Source of the DNA: Marinobacter confluentis | Lineage (GTDB): Bacteria > Pseudomonadota > Gammaproteobacteria > Pseudomonadales > Oleiphilaceae | Length of the DNA stretch: 64,000 nt | Assembly (NCBI RefSeq): GCF_004785685.1 | Contig: NZ_SRPF01000001.1 | Coordinates: forward strand, 744,001 to 808,000 | Direction: 5' to 3' | Part shown: positions 48,831-57,208 of the stretch, piece after piece | Layout: each line of letters begins with the position of its first letter | Numbering within the stretch: position 1 is the first letter of the stretch | Position numbers and translations under genes: made by a program | Notes under the pieces: model-generated | Databases searched by the model: none | Told to the model about the DNA's origin: nothing | The model's input: only the letters and a program-made list of their open reading frames with translations

Positions 48831-49783
48831 GATTCTGTCCTCCTCATTTTGTCCAGTTGACGGGTTTCTTCCTTGATGTGTTCGGGAATTGGATTCATGT
48901 CCCAAATCAGCCCGAGCCTGGAGAGAATCCAGAGCCCGTACCAGGTCATGTCTATCTCGTACCATCGAAAACCCTGGCGCACGGACTGGGGCCAGCGGTG
49001 ATGATTGTTGTGCCAGCCTTCGCCAAGGGTGATCAGTGCCAGCCATCCGTTATTCCGGCTGTCGTCATCGGTTTCAAACCGGCGCTTCCCCCAGACGTGT
49101 GAAAGCGAGTTGATCGATACCGTGGCATGGAACAGCACCACAGTCGATATGAAGAAACCCCACACCAGCAGCTGTAAGCCGTTTGTACCCAGCTGTGGCG
49201 CCGTTGCTGCAAGTAATTCACCCAGGCCGTAAATGCTGACGGCGGCTGCGGCAGGCACCAGCGAATCGAACCGGTTCAGGAATTTGAGCTCGGGAAACTT
49301 CATCCAGTCTTTCACTCGCCGCTCATCCATGGCAAAGCCGGCATCACAGGTAAACCAACCAAGATGGGACCACCAGAAGCCACCCTGACGCGGCGAGTGC
49401 AAGTCCTTTTCAGTGTCCGAATGCTGGTGATGGTGACGGTGATGCGCCGCCCACCAGAGCGGACCGCGCTGCGCAGCGCTGGCTCCGAGAAGGCCAAACA
49501 TGAACTGGGTAATTCTTCCGGTTTTAAACGTTTTATGGGCAAAATACCGATGATAGAAACCTGTGATCGCAAACATTCGGGCCAGGAAAAAGACCGCGGC
49601 AAACACCACCGCAAAAGCGCTGGTGCCGGTCACCAATACCAGAAGGCAAGCCAGATGAAGCGAAATGAATGGAAGCACACGAATAACGTTGAACGATCGG
49701 GAATCGGTGTTCAGCTGATCCGAACCTGCCTCCGAGTCGAACCATCTCAGGATGTTTGTCAGCCAGTTTTGCACTCGGGTCAT
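48827..49783 (-). CDS. Acyl-CoA/fatty-acid desaturase (delta-9 type)
   Basis: Di-iron integral membrane desaturase. The three His boxes are complete: HRYFAH, HRHHHQHSD and GEGWHNNHHRWP. Two hydrophobic hairpins (VLPFISLHLACLLVLVTGT, LVPAAAAVSIYGLGELL) flank them. ATG 49783 gives 318 aa; a GTG at 49864 would add 27 residues without similarity and without a ribosome site. First gene of the eight-gene minus-strand operon. It could make the double bond that the downstream methylase modifies. Confidence 0.9.
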   Translation of the reverse strand: MTRVQNWLTNILRWFDSEAGSDQLNTDSRSFNVIRVLPFISLHLACLLVLVTGTSAFAVVFAAVFFLARMFAITGFYHRYFAHKTFKTGRITQFMFGLLGASAAQRGPLWWAAHHRHHHQHSDTEKDLHSPRQGGFWWSHLGWFTCDAGFAMDERRVKDWMKFPELKFLNRFDSLVPAAAAVSIYGLGELLAATAPQLGTNGLQLLVWGFFISTVVLFHATVSINSLSHVWGKRRFETDDDSRNNGWLALITLGEGWHNNHHRWPQSVRQGFRWYEIDMTWYGLWILSRLGLIWDMNPIPEHIKEETRQLDKMRRTES

Positions 49784-49820
49784 ACCCTGCTTGCCTTCTA
49801 ATTCACAATTTGATTCATAG

Positions 49821-49847
49821 TTTAGACCGGATCGCCTGGCTGTTTTC
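49821..49847 (-). promoter_or_regulatory. Possible ECF-sigma promoter of the desaturase operon
   Basis: On the minus strand GAAAAC (49847-49842) and TCTAAA (49826-49821) with a 15-bp spacer lie about 40 bp before the ATG at 49783. AAC in the -35 and TCNAA in the -10 are general features of RpoE-like sigma factors. The match is short and could be chance. Confidence 0.25.
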
Positions 49848-49907
49848 ACTGGCTCAGGCGACACACACTATACGTCCCATCAACCGAATCTGGATGCATC
49901 TTTGAAA

Positions 49908-50954
49908 ATGATTAACGAAATCCAATCCGCCCCCCGTGAAGAACAGTCTAATGGTAGAGATCTACGCTCTGTAGCGGTCATCGGTTCAGGCCTGGCGGGG
50001 CTTACTGCCGCGATTCTTCTCCAGCAACGGGGTTGCCGCGTCACCGTTTTCGAGAAAAGCCGCGGCCCCGGCGGAAGACTTGCAGCTAAAAGGGTTGAGG
50101 GCGGTTCCGCGGACATCGGAGCACAGTATTTCACCATTCGGAATCCTGAATTTCATCAATTTCTTAAACACTACGCCGGGAAGCAGCATTTTGCGCCCTG
50201 GAAAGCCCGTTTCGGCTATCAGAGGTCTCCTGGCCAGTGGGAAGCCTTCCCCGATGAGAAACGCTATGTGGGCGTGCCCCGAATGACGGCCGTCAGCCGG
50301 GCTCTTTCTGATCATGTATCGCTGGTTGCCGAAACCAGGGTCCAGAAACTGAGCCGGGACCCGTCGGGTTGGCAACTGGTTTCCACAGAAGGCCATGAGT
50401 TCGGGCCCTACCACGCAGTGATTGTTACCGCGCCGCCGGCCCAGGCCCGCGAACTTCTTGCAGGCAGCAATCTCCCGCACCTTGCCGGGCACCTTGATCA
50501 GCCGGTGAATCACGTTCAGCCCTGCTGGGCCGTTGCCGCTCATTTTGCTGAAACGCCGTTCGACCGGTATGACGGCATGCGGGTACACAGCGAAATCCTG
50601 AGCTGGGTTGGCAATAATTCCAGCAAGCCCGACCGGAATGACAGGGGTCAATGGTGGGTGCTTCACGCCAGGTCCGAATGGTCACGGGCCAATACCGATA
50701 CCCCAGCAGAGCAGGTTGCTGGTGAAATGGTGCGGGAGTTCCTGGCAATCGCCGGCGCAGCCGTTCAACCGGACGATCTGGTAACCCATAGATGGCTGTA
50801 CGCCAAATCTACTGACACCGATACCCCGGGGCACCTCTGGTTCCCGGACGAGCAGATTGGTCTTGCGGGCGACTGGTTGAGCGGGGGCCGGGTTGAGGGC
50901 GCGTTTAACAGCGCCAGCGCCCTGGTCAACGAGCTGTCTGCTACGGATGCCTGA
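49908..50954 (+). CDS. Renalase-like FAD/NAD(P)-dependent oxidoreductase
   Basis: About 348 aa. N-terminal FAD site VAVIGSGLAGLTAAILLQQRG, then EKSRGPGGRLAAKR and DIGAQYFTIRNPEF, the pattern of bacterial renalase-like proteins. The C-terminal IGLAGDWLSGGRVEGAFNSA closes the FAD site. Bacterial renalases oxidise wrongly reduced dihydro-NAD(P) isomers; other relatives are uncharacterised. ATG 49908 is used, TTG 49902 is two codons earlier. It diverges from the desaturase operon with a shared 124-bp regulatory region. Confidence 0.85.
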   Translation: MINEIQSAPREEQSNGRDLRSVAVIGSGLAGLTAAILLQQRGCRVTVFEKSRGPGGRLAAKRVEGGSADIGAQYFTIRNPEFHQFLKHYAGKQHFAPWKARFGYQRSPGQWEAFPDEKRYVGVPRMTAVSRALSDHVSLVAETRVQKLSRDPSGWQLVSTEGHEFGPYHAVIVTAPPAQARELLAGSNLPHLAGHLDQPVNHVQPCWAVAAHFAETPFDRYDGMRVHSEILSWVGNNSSKPDRNDRGQWWVLHARSEWSRANTDTPAEQVAGEMVREFLAIAGAAVQPDDLVTHRWLYAKSTDTDTPGHLWFPDEQIGLAGDWLSGGRVEGAFNSASALVNELSATDA

Positions 50955-50986
50955 TCCCGCTTGTAAATCAAGGACGGTATTCATAC

Positions 50987-52450
50987 TCAGCAGAGGGTTG
51001 TGGCCGGAGGCGTGTAGAAGTGCGTAATGGTGCCGTCCTTGAACTTGCTGAAGAACGCACTGACTTCGGTGATTTTTTTCAGGGACCGTGACCGGTCGAT
51101 GGGGTCCTTGACCAGCACCTTGATGCCGTTGAAGTTGTCCTGAATGTTGGAAAAGCGGGCCCGCATGGAACAGGTGACGACTTTAGCCGGATCTAGCTTC
51201 AGTTCCGCCGCCAACCACCGGGCATGGGCTTCGATACCTGCGTTGCTCAGATCTTCGCGGGTGTCCAGGTGGTTGAGCTTGGCCCGGTCGACGATGCATC
51301 GTGAATAGCTGGCGGGGTTGTTGCGAGCTACTTTCCGGAAGGCTTCCCAGAAAAAGCTATCGGTGAGATCCGCGAAGTACCGCATATCGCTGAGGCAGGT
51401 GTCTACCCAGGCAAACACGTCTGCGTCATCGAGCACTTCATTGATGGCCTCACGCAGGAGCCAGTCGAACCCCAATGCCGTCTTGTGGGCGTAAACCTTT
51501 CGGTACATCTGGTGCCGGCTGTACACAAAGTCTTCCAGAGCACCCAGGCCTTTCTGGGTAATGGCAAGGCCAAGCCAGGGTTCCTGCACGTCCCAGCCAA
51601 AGCGAAGGTTGCTGAGAAGATGGTCAAGATTGAAACCACCGATGGTTACCGAGGAATGAAAGCCGTCCCGGAGCATGTAATCCGCCCGGTCTGCGTCAAT
51701 CTCGCCGGATACGATGGATGAGAGCAGGTCCATGACCAGCCTGGGAGTGTCAGCTTCACTCAGCAAGCCGGACTCCGCATCCTGACCGGCGATGAAGTTC
51801 CAGAATGTGCGGGCGTGAATGCAGAAAGTCTCGCTGGGTTGCACATCCGTGGTTTCCATTATGCCGATCACGTCCCGGGCATCCAGGCCGGCGTCTTCCA
51901 TATCCACTGCACAAAGCACCTCGTGAGCCACGCGAACGGAATAATGCTCGTGTTCCAGTTCCCGGGGTTTTTCGCTGTGGTACAGGGTGTAGTCGGCGTC
52001 TTTCCACAGATCTTCAAAACGGTTGGGCCGTGACATAAGGTCGTGAATGCGCTGCGCCTGGGTGAACTGATGGGAAAAACTGGAGTGGCCGCTGTCATGC
52101 AACAGGCAGCCCAGGCGGATGATCTTTGCCAGATAGTCGATGGCGTCCAGTTGGTTCATGCTCAGGTCGGCCCGGTCGCTGAGCTTGCGCTCCCGGAGAT
52201 AAGCGTCGATCATCGAGCGGAACATCCTCGTACCCACGTGCATAACGCCGATGCTGTGTAGAAAGCGGGAGTGGGTGGCACCCGGGAAAACGAGGCTGAG
52301 AATGTCGTTCTGGCAGATATTTCGCAGGCGCTGAAACAGAGGGTGGTCAATAACCTGGATTTCATGCCGATAAAGGGGAATGCCGCCGTGAACCGGGTCC
52401 ATGATCAGCTTGTCATAAGCACCAAGCAGGTCGTTGACTGCGCTTCGCAT
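50987..52450 (-). CDS. HD-domain phosphohydrolase (SAMHD1/dGTPase-like)
   Basis: 487 aa cytosolic protein. Metal-binding HD residues: ATHSRFLHSIGVMHVG (first His), LGCLLHDSGHSSFSHQF (HD pair) and GEIDADRADYMLRDGF (last Asp). IMDPVHGGIPLYRHEIQVIDHPLFQRLR (in parts DPVHGGIPLY and IDHPLFQRLRNI) is the usual start of SAMHD1-like triphosphohydrolases. Substrate probably a dNTP, unproven. Convergent with the renalase-like gene and divergent from the response-regulator gene at 52564. Confidence 0.88.
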   Translation of the reverse strand: MRSAVNDLLGAYDKLIMDPVHGGIPLYRHEIQVIDHPLFQRLRNICQNDILSLVFPGATHSRFLHSIGVMHVGTRMFRSMIDAYLRERKLSDRADLSMNQLDAIDYLAKIIRLGCLLHDSGHSSFSHQFTQAQRIHDLMSRPNRFEDLWKDADYTLYHSEKPRELEHEHYSVRVAHEVLCAVDMEDAGLDARDVIGIMETTDVQPSETFCIHARTFWNFIAGQDAESGLLSEADTPRLVMDLLSSIVSGEIDADRADYMLRDGFHSSVTIGGFNLDHLLSNLRFGWDVQEPWLGLAITQKGLGALEDFVYSRHQMYRKVYAHKTALGFDWLLREAINEVLDDADVFAWVDTCLSDMRYFADLTDSFFWEAFRKVARNNPASYSRCIVDRAKLNHLDTREDLSNAGIEAHARWLAAELKLDPAKVVTCSMRARFSNIQDNFNGIKVLVKDPIDRSRSLKKITEVSAFFSKFKDGTITHFYTPPATTLC

Positions 52451-52563
52451 TGCTCTGTTACTCCCGATTTCGGTAAAGATGCCTTGTTATATCACAAGGG
52501 GATGCCAGAATAGGTAACGGACGGGCGTAATTCCTTTTACCGCTGGAAGCTTAGGGCAAAGAC

Positions 52564-53772
52564 ATGACTTCGCGCACCGAGCGCATTCTGATCATCGATT
52601 CAGACGAGAACGCCCGTTCAGAGCTTGGCCGCTATCTGAGTGCCAGGGGGTTCTATGTGACCGGTTACCCGGATACTGGCTCCGCGCGCTCACTGTTTGA
52701 TAATGAAACCCCGGACATCATTTTCGCCGACCTGACCCCCACGGCCATTGGCGAACTGGCAGGGCGGCTGGATGATGCCGAGATCTTCGCGCCGATCGTC
52801 GCAATATACAACACCACCAAAGCCACCGATATTGTAGAAGCCATGCGGGCTGGCGCTGCCGACGTTGTGCTCAAGCCCTGTGCCGAGGACAAGGGCGCGC
52901 TCGACGATGTCATTGGCAAGCTTTTTGACAGGGTCAGGGTCAACCGCCTGAACCATCTTTATCGTCAGGAGCTTGAAGAGGCCAACCGTGACCTGCGCGA
53001 TGGTATAGCCGAGCTGCGGGCAGACCAGAACGCCGGCCGCAAGGTCCAGCTCAAGATGCTTCCGGACCGCGAACAGGTGATGACCGGTCTGACCATCGAT
53101 TACCTGATCAAGCCGTCGCTCTACCTGAGCGGAGATTTTCTGGATTATTTTCCGCTGTCTGATGACAAGGTTCTGGTCTACATCGCCGACGTTTCCGGCC
53201 ATGGCGCCAGTTCTGCATTCGTGACGGTTCTGCTGAAAAATCTCACCAACCGGCTACAACGGAATCTGCGGCGCGGATCCAGTAGCGATATTTTGCACCC
53301 AAACCAGTTTCTTGAACGTATTAATACCGAGTTGCTGGATACGGGGCTGGGAAAGCACGTAACGGTATTTGTCGGCATTATCTCGATTTCCGAGCGGCTA
53401 CTGCGCTATTCGGTGGGCGCTCACTTTCCGCTGCCGATCCTGTCCTTTGATAATGGTGAAACCGGTTTTCTGGAGGGCAGCGGCTTGCCGGTGGGGCTGT
53501 TCGAGGAGCCGGAGTGGGATGTTTACGAAGTCCCATTACACCAACCGTTCCATCTGATCCTGTTTTCAGACGGAATTCTTGAGGTGATCCCGGAGAAAGG
53601 CCTGGATGAAAAGGAACGGAGACTACTTGAAGTCGTATCTGGAGGTCGTCACACTATTGGGGCTTTAAGCGATGCTCTGAATCTGGAAGGGATCACAGAG
53701 TTACCTGACGATATTGCTATTGTATCCGTGACGGACACGAAAGCCGTCATCAATGAGCCGACGTCGACATAG
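52564..53772 (+). CDS. rssB: Response regulator with PP2C phosphatase output (RssB type)
   Basis: 402 aa. N-terminal receiver domain: acidic pocket IIDSDEN, phospho-Asp at residue 56 in IIFADLTP, switch Thr in IYNTTKAT, Lys in ADVVLKPC. A helical linker (about 130-165) leads to a SpoIIE/RsbU-type PP2C domain with all metal sites (LSGDFLDYF, VADVSGHGAS, LFSDGILE, LPDDIAIVSV), so it should be an active Ser/Thr phosphatase. Size and the overlapping STAS gene match RssB-RssC of pseudomonads, which control RpoS turnover, better than HsbR, which is larger. Confidence 0.85.
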   Translation: MTSRTERILIIDSDENARSELGRYLSARGFYVTGYPDTGSARSLFDNETPDIIFADLTPTAIGELAGRLDDAEIFAPIVAIYNTTKATDIVEAMRAGAADVVLKPCAEDKGALDDVIGKLFDRVRVNRLNHLYRQELEEANRDLRDGIAELRADQNAGRKVQLKMLPDREQVMTGLTIDYLIKPSLYLSGDFLDYFPLSDDKVLVYIADVSGHGASSAFVTVLLKNLTNRLQRNLRRGSSSDILHPNQFLERINTELLDTGLGKHVTVFVGIISISERLLRYSVGAHFPLPILSFDNGETGFLEGSGLPVGLFEEPEWDVYEVPLHQPFHLILFSDGILEVIPEKGLDEKERRLLEVVSGGRHTIGALSDALNLEGITELPDDIAIVSVTDTKAVINEPTST

Positions 53773-54278
53773 TGGCAGTGAACCCAATGGCTGGTTATAA
53801 AATCCTGCAAGCGGAACAACAGGGCATTTATGTCCTCAAGTTTATTGGAGAAATCCGGCTAAACCTCTGTTCTACACTGGATAATCTGGTTGAGTCCATC
53901 ACTCAGGACCCGAACTTCAAGACCGTCGTGGTTGATCTTACCGAGACCGACATCATCGACAGCACCACTCTGGGCCTGCTTGCAAAGATCGCCATGGCCG
54001 CTCACAAACGCAGCCAGTTCCTACCCACGCTCATTTCCACTAATCCGGACATTACCCGCATTGCGACCTCAATGGGTTTCAACAAGATCTTCATCATTGT
54101 CAAAGAGCCCGCCTCGCGCATTGAAGAGCTTGAGGAAATTCCCGTGCTGAAGGCCAGTGAGCAGGAAGTCCGCGACAAGGTACTGGAAGCCCATCGGGTA
54201 CTGATGGGCATGAACAGTCGTAACCGGGAAGAATTCAAGAACCTGGTGCGGGCCCTGGAATGTGAAGAACCCGGCTGA
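53772..54278 (+). CDS. STAS-domain anti-sigma-factor antagonist (RssB partner)
   Basis: 168 aa from GTG 53772, which shares one base with the rssB stop; ATG 53787 is the alternative. STAS fold: [43 protein letters not shown] with the phospho-Ser in DST. C-terminal ~55 residues extend beyond a minimal STAS domain. The upstream phosphatase would dephosphorylate it. It is probably the RssC counterpart. No anti-sigma kinase is encoded in the window. Confidence 0.87.
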   Translation: MAVNPMAGYKILQAEQQGIYVLKFIGEIRLNLCSTLDNLVESITQDPNFKTVVVDLTETDIIDSTTLGLLAKIAMAAHKRSQFLPTLISTNPDITRIATSMGFNKIFIIVKEPASRIEELEEIPVLKASEQEVRDKVLEAHRVLMGMNSRNREEFKNLVRALECEEPG

Positions 54279-54310
54279 AACCGGGCCCAACCCCATTGAA
54301 GGGAAAGACT

Positions 54311-55378
54311 ATGCCTCAGAACAACGAAGCTCAGCCGCCAGCGCCCGGGGCCAGCGGACAGCATGTCGCTGTGCTCGGCGGCGGCAGTTTCGGCACCGCA
54401 ATGACCAAAGTGCTTGCCGAGAACGGCCACACGGTTCACTTCTGGATGCGAGATGAACATCAGGCGGATGAAATTCGCCAGACCGGCTGTAACACCCGCT
54501 ACATGCCAGATGTAAAACTGAATGGCGATATCCGGCCAACAACAAAGCTCGAAGAAGCCGTGGCCAATGCCGGTACGGTCCTTGTTGCCATTCCGAGTAA
54601 AGCCTTCCGGGCCGTTATCAGAGAACATAGCCAAGCCTTCCGCGACGGCCAGATCGTGGTCAGCCTGACCAAAGGTATTGAGGAACATGGCTTCAAGCTG
54701 ATGAGCGAGATACTGGTAGAGGAAATCCCGCGCTGCCGTATTGGCGTGCTCGGAGGGCCCAATCTGGCCAGCGAAATTGTCAGCCGGGACCTGACCGCAA
54801 CCACCATTGCCGCCAAGGACCCTGACGTCCGCCGTGAACTCCAGGAACTGCTTGGCTGTGAATACTTCAGAGTCTACGCCAACGTTGATGTATACGGGGT
54901 AGAGCTGGCTGGCGCCCTGAAAAACATCTACGCGATTATCGCGGGGCTGGCATCAGCGCGTGACCTGGGTGAAAACGCCAAAGCAATGCTGATTACCCGC
55001 GGCCTGGCGGAAATGAGCCGGTTTGCCGTCAGCCTCGGTGCAAACCCGATGACCTTTATGGGCCTGGCCGGGGTGGGGGACCTGATCGTGACCTGCACAT
55101 CCTCGAAAAGCCGAAATTTCCGCATTGGTTACGCCATCGGTAAAGGTAAGGAGCTGGATGACGCCGTTGCAGAACTGGGCCAGGTTGCCGAGGGTATCTA
55201 CACGCTTAAACTGGTCAAAGAGAAGTCCGAGGCAATCGGGATCTATATGCCGCTGGTGCGCGGGCTCTACGAGATCATGTATGAAGGCGCATCCATCAGC
55301 GCTGTCATTAACAGCCTGATGATGTCGGTTCAGAACTCCGACGTGGAGTTTATTCTGCCCCGAACCATTTCCCAGTGA
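54311..55378 (+). CDS. gpsA: Glycerol-3-phosphate dehydrogenase [NAD(P)+]
   Basis: Makes sn-glycerol-3-phosphate from dihydroxyacetone phosphate for phospholipids. 355 aa. Features: [21 protein letters not shown] (nucleotide site), [40 protein letters not shown], catalytic Lys in [37 protein letters not shown] 54311 follows GAAGGG; TTG 54296 is an unlikely extension. Probably cotranscribed with rssB-STAS. Confidence 0.96.
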   Translation: MPQNNEAQPPAPGASGQHVAVLGGGSFGTAMTKVLAENGHTVHFWMRDEHQADEIRQTGCNTRYMPDVKLNGDIRPTTKLEEAVANAGTVLVAIPSKAFRAVIREHSQAFRDGQIVVSLTKGIEEHGFKLMSEILVEEIPRCRIGVLGGPNLASEIVSRDLTATTIAAKDPDVRRELQELLGCEYFRVYANVDVYGVELAGALKNIYAIIAGLASARDLGENAKAMLITRGLAEMSRFAVSLGANPMTFMGLAGVGDLIVTCTSSKSRNFRIGYAIGKGKELDDAVAELGQVAEGIYTLKLVKEKSEAIGIYMPLVRGLYEIMYEGASISAVINSLMMSVQNSDVEFILPRTISQ

Positions 55379-55418
55379 GCGCTGACCTGACGCGCCAGTC
55401 TGTTTCAAGGAGGCTCCT

Positions 55419-55868
55419 GTGCAGCTGATTATCATGCGCCATGGCGAGGCTGGTTATCACACCCTGGACGGTCAGCGCGAGCTGACCGAGTATGGACGCC
55501 AGGCGGTTGCAGAAGTGGCGTCGCAGATTGCTGAATCACCCTGGCGCCCCCGTGCCATGTGGTGCAGCCCACTGGTCCGTGCCCGGCAGACGGCTGCAAT
55601 TGCCTCCGAGATTCTGAATTGTCCGGTGATCGAAAAGAACTTCATTACTCCCGACGATGATCCGGGCAAATGCCTCGATGAAATTCTTGATGCGCCTGAC
55701 TCTCCGCTGATGATTGTGTCGCACATGCCACTGGTCGGCAGCCTGGCAACGCTGTTTGTTGACGGACATCGCAAGGGCATTCCGCTGATGACGGCCCAGG
55801 CCATCGTGTTGGATATGCCGGTTGCCGGTCCGGGCTGTGCAGATCTGAAAGCCCAGTTCCTGCCGTAA
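55419..55868 (+). CDS. sixA: Phosphohistidine phosphatase SixA
   Basis: 149 aa histidine phosphatase. The RHG motif is IIMRHGEAGY; other parts: ELTEYGRQAVAEVA, CSPLVRARQTA and VSHMPLVGSLATLFVDG with the second catalytic His. In E. coli SixA acts on ArcB and on NPr of the nitrogen PTS. The start is GTG 55419 with AAGGAGG at 55408-55414, a very strong ribosome site. The next frame begins directly after its stop. Confidence 0.93.
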   Translation: MQLIIMRHGEAGYHTLDGQRELTEYGRQAVAEVASQIAESPWRPRAMWCSPLVRARQTAAIASEILNCPVIEKNFITPDDDPGKCLDEILDAPDSPLMIVSHMPLVGSLATLFVDGHRKGIPLMTAQAIVLDMPVAGPGCADLKAQFLP

Positions 55869-55907
55869 GTGGTTAAACCAGACGACGAATTCACTCAGGG
55901 CGACGAA

Positions 55908-56465
55908 ATGAGCCAGAAACCTGAAGCCATTGCCGGGCAGATCGAAGCCGTTGCAGGCAAACAGTCAAAACCGCCGCTGGAACAGTGGCATCCCGAGTTG
56001 TCCGGGGATATCGATATTGTGATCAACCGAAAGGGCGAATGGCTCTACGAAGGTAAGCCCATTGCCCGCGAGGCCATTGTCAGACTTTTCTCCACGATTC
56101 TGCGTCGGGAAGCGGATGGCGACTACTATCTGGTTACTCCGGTCGAAAAATGGCGGGTACAGGTGCAGGACACTCCCTTGCTGGCCCACAGCCTGAAGGC
56201 GGAGGGTGAGGGGGATCAGCGTCAACTGTCTGTGACGACCAATGTGGGTGAGGTGGTCGCAATTGACGGTGACCATCCACTGAGCTTCGGAACCTATCCG
56301 GAAACCGGCGAGCCCAGGCCGGTGGTCAAGCTACCCCACGGCCTCGAAGCCCGGCTGGTTACCTCTGCTTACTACGATCTTGCAGAGTTGATCGCAGCCG
56401 ATGAGCCGGATTCCGGCGCACCAATGGGTGTCTGGAGTCACGGAATTTTCTATCAGATTGCCTGA
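55908..56465 (+). CDS. DUF1285 protein
   Basis: About 185 aa from ATG 55908; GTG 55869 directly after sixA would add 13 residues. Motifs GDIDIVINRKGEWLYEGKPIARE (in parts DIDIVINRKGEWLYEG and PIAREAIVRLFSTIL), YYLVTPVEKWRVQVQDTPLL and VKLPHGLEARLVTSAYYDLAE fit DUF1285, a two-domain beta-rich family with known structure but no clear function. Cytosolic. In the same transcript as sixA. Confidence 0.9.
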   Translation: MSQKPEAIAGQIEAVAGKQSKPPLEQWHPELSGDIDIVINRKGEWLYEGKPIAREAIVRLFSTILRREADGDYYLVTPVEKWRVQVQDTPLLAHSLKAEGEGDQRQLSVTTNVGEVVAIDGDHPLSFGTYPETGEPRPVVKLPHGLEARLVTSAYYDLAELIAADEPDSGAPMGVWSHGIFYQIA

Positions 56466-56521
56466 TACGGTTGAAAACCTCAGGCCTGGCCCCATCAAAA
56501 CACGGTAGAAAACGCAGGAAG

Positions 56522-56553
56522 ACACTTGTTAAACTGTGTTTTCACACTTGTTA
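56522..56553. repeat. Direct repeat 5' of slyD, 22-bp spacing
   Basis: ACACTTGTTA occurs at 56522-56531 and again at 56544-56553, two helical turns apart, in the 212-bp region between DUF1285 and slyD. TTGTTA of either copy could serve as a -35 element. Evidence for function is weak. Confidence 0.4.
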
Positions 56554-56677
56554 CCGAGCCTGGCTCTCTAACGAGGCCCGGTGGTCGTAAGTTCCTCTGT
56601 GCAGTCTGGCTGTTCATGATTACTTTCGATTGCCCATACATTCATTAAACAGTCATTGCGTCACGCAAGGAGATCAC

Positions 56678-57139
56678 ATGGCCCAACCTCGTGTTGTCAC
56701 CATCCATTACACGCTCACCAACGATCAGGGAGAAGAGCTGGACTCCTCCCGTGTTGAAGGTCGCGAGCCTCTGTCTTACCTGGAAGGTGCCCAGAACATC
56801 ATCGGTGGACTTGAAAACGCACTGAACGAGAAAGCCGCTGGCGATCAGGTAAAAGTTTCTGTCGAGCCTGCTGAAGGCTACGGCGAAGTCAATGAAGAAC
56901 TGGTTCAGCCGGTTCCGCTTTCTGCGTTCGAAGGTGTAGACACCATTGAGCCAGGCATGCAGTTCCAGGCACAGACCCCGGGCGGCCCCCAGGTTGTTCG
57001 TGTTGTTGAAGTTGGCGATGAGACCGTTACCATCGACGCCAACCATCCGCTGGCGGGTCAGACCCTGCACTTCGACGTCGAAGTGGTAGAAGCCCGCGAA
57101 GCAACTGACGAAGAGCAAGAGCACGGTCACGCTCACTAA
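56678..57139 (+). CDS. slyD: FKBP-type peptidyl-prolyl isomerase SlyD
   Basis: 153 aa prolyl isomerase and chaperone with an inserted IF flap (residues about 68-125). Start ATG 56678 with AAGGAG at 56666-56671. Typical parts: IHYTLTNDQGEELDSS, REPLSYLEGAQNIIGGLENAL, VEPAEGYGEVNEEL, ANHPLAGQTLHFDVEV. The metal-binding C-terminal tail is short (EHGHAH) compared with the long His/Cys tail of E. coli SlyD, so nickel handling is probably limited. Confidence 0.94.
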   Translation: MAQPRVVTIHYTLTNDQGEELDSSRVEGREPLSYLEGAQNIIGGLENALNEKAAGDQVKVSVEPAEGYGEVNEELVQPVPLSAFEGVDTIEPGMQFQAQTPGGPQVVRVVEVGDETVTIDANHPLAGQTLHFDVEVVEAREATDEEQEHGHAH

Positions 57140-57155
57140 GCACTTCTGTCAATGC

Positions 57156-57187
57156 AAAAAAACGGCCCTTTCGAGGGCCGTTTTTTT
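57156..57187. terminator. Bidirectional terminator with TTCG tetraloop
   Basis: AACGGCCCT (57161-57169) and AGGGCCGTT (57174-57182) around TTCG, with A-run before and T-run after. It ends slyD (+) and the ETF-QO gene (-), which stops at 57209. Confidence 0.95.
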
Positions 57188-57208
57188 ATGTCTCCGTCAT
57201 GCGCCTGC

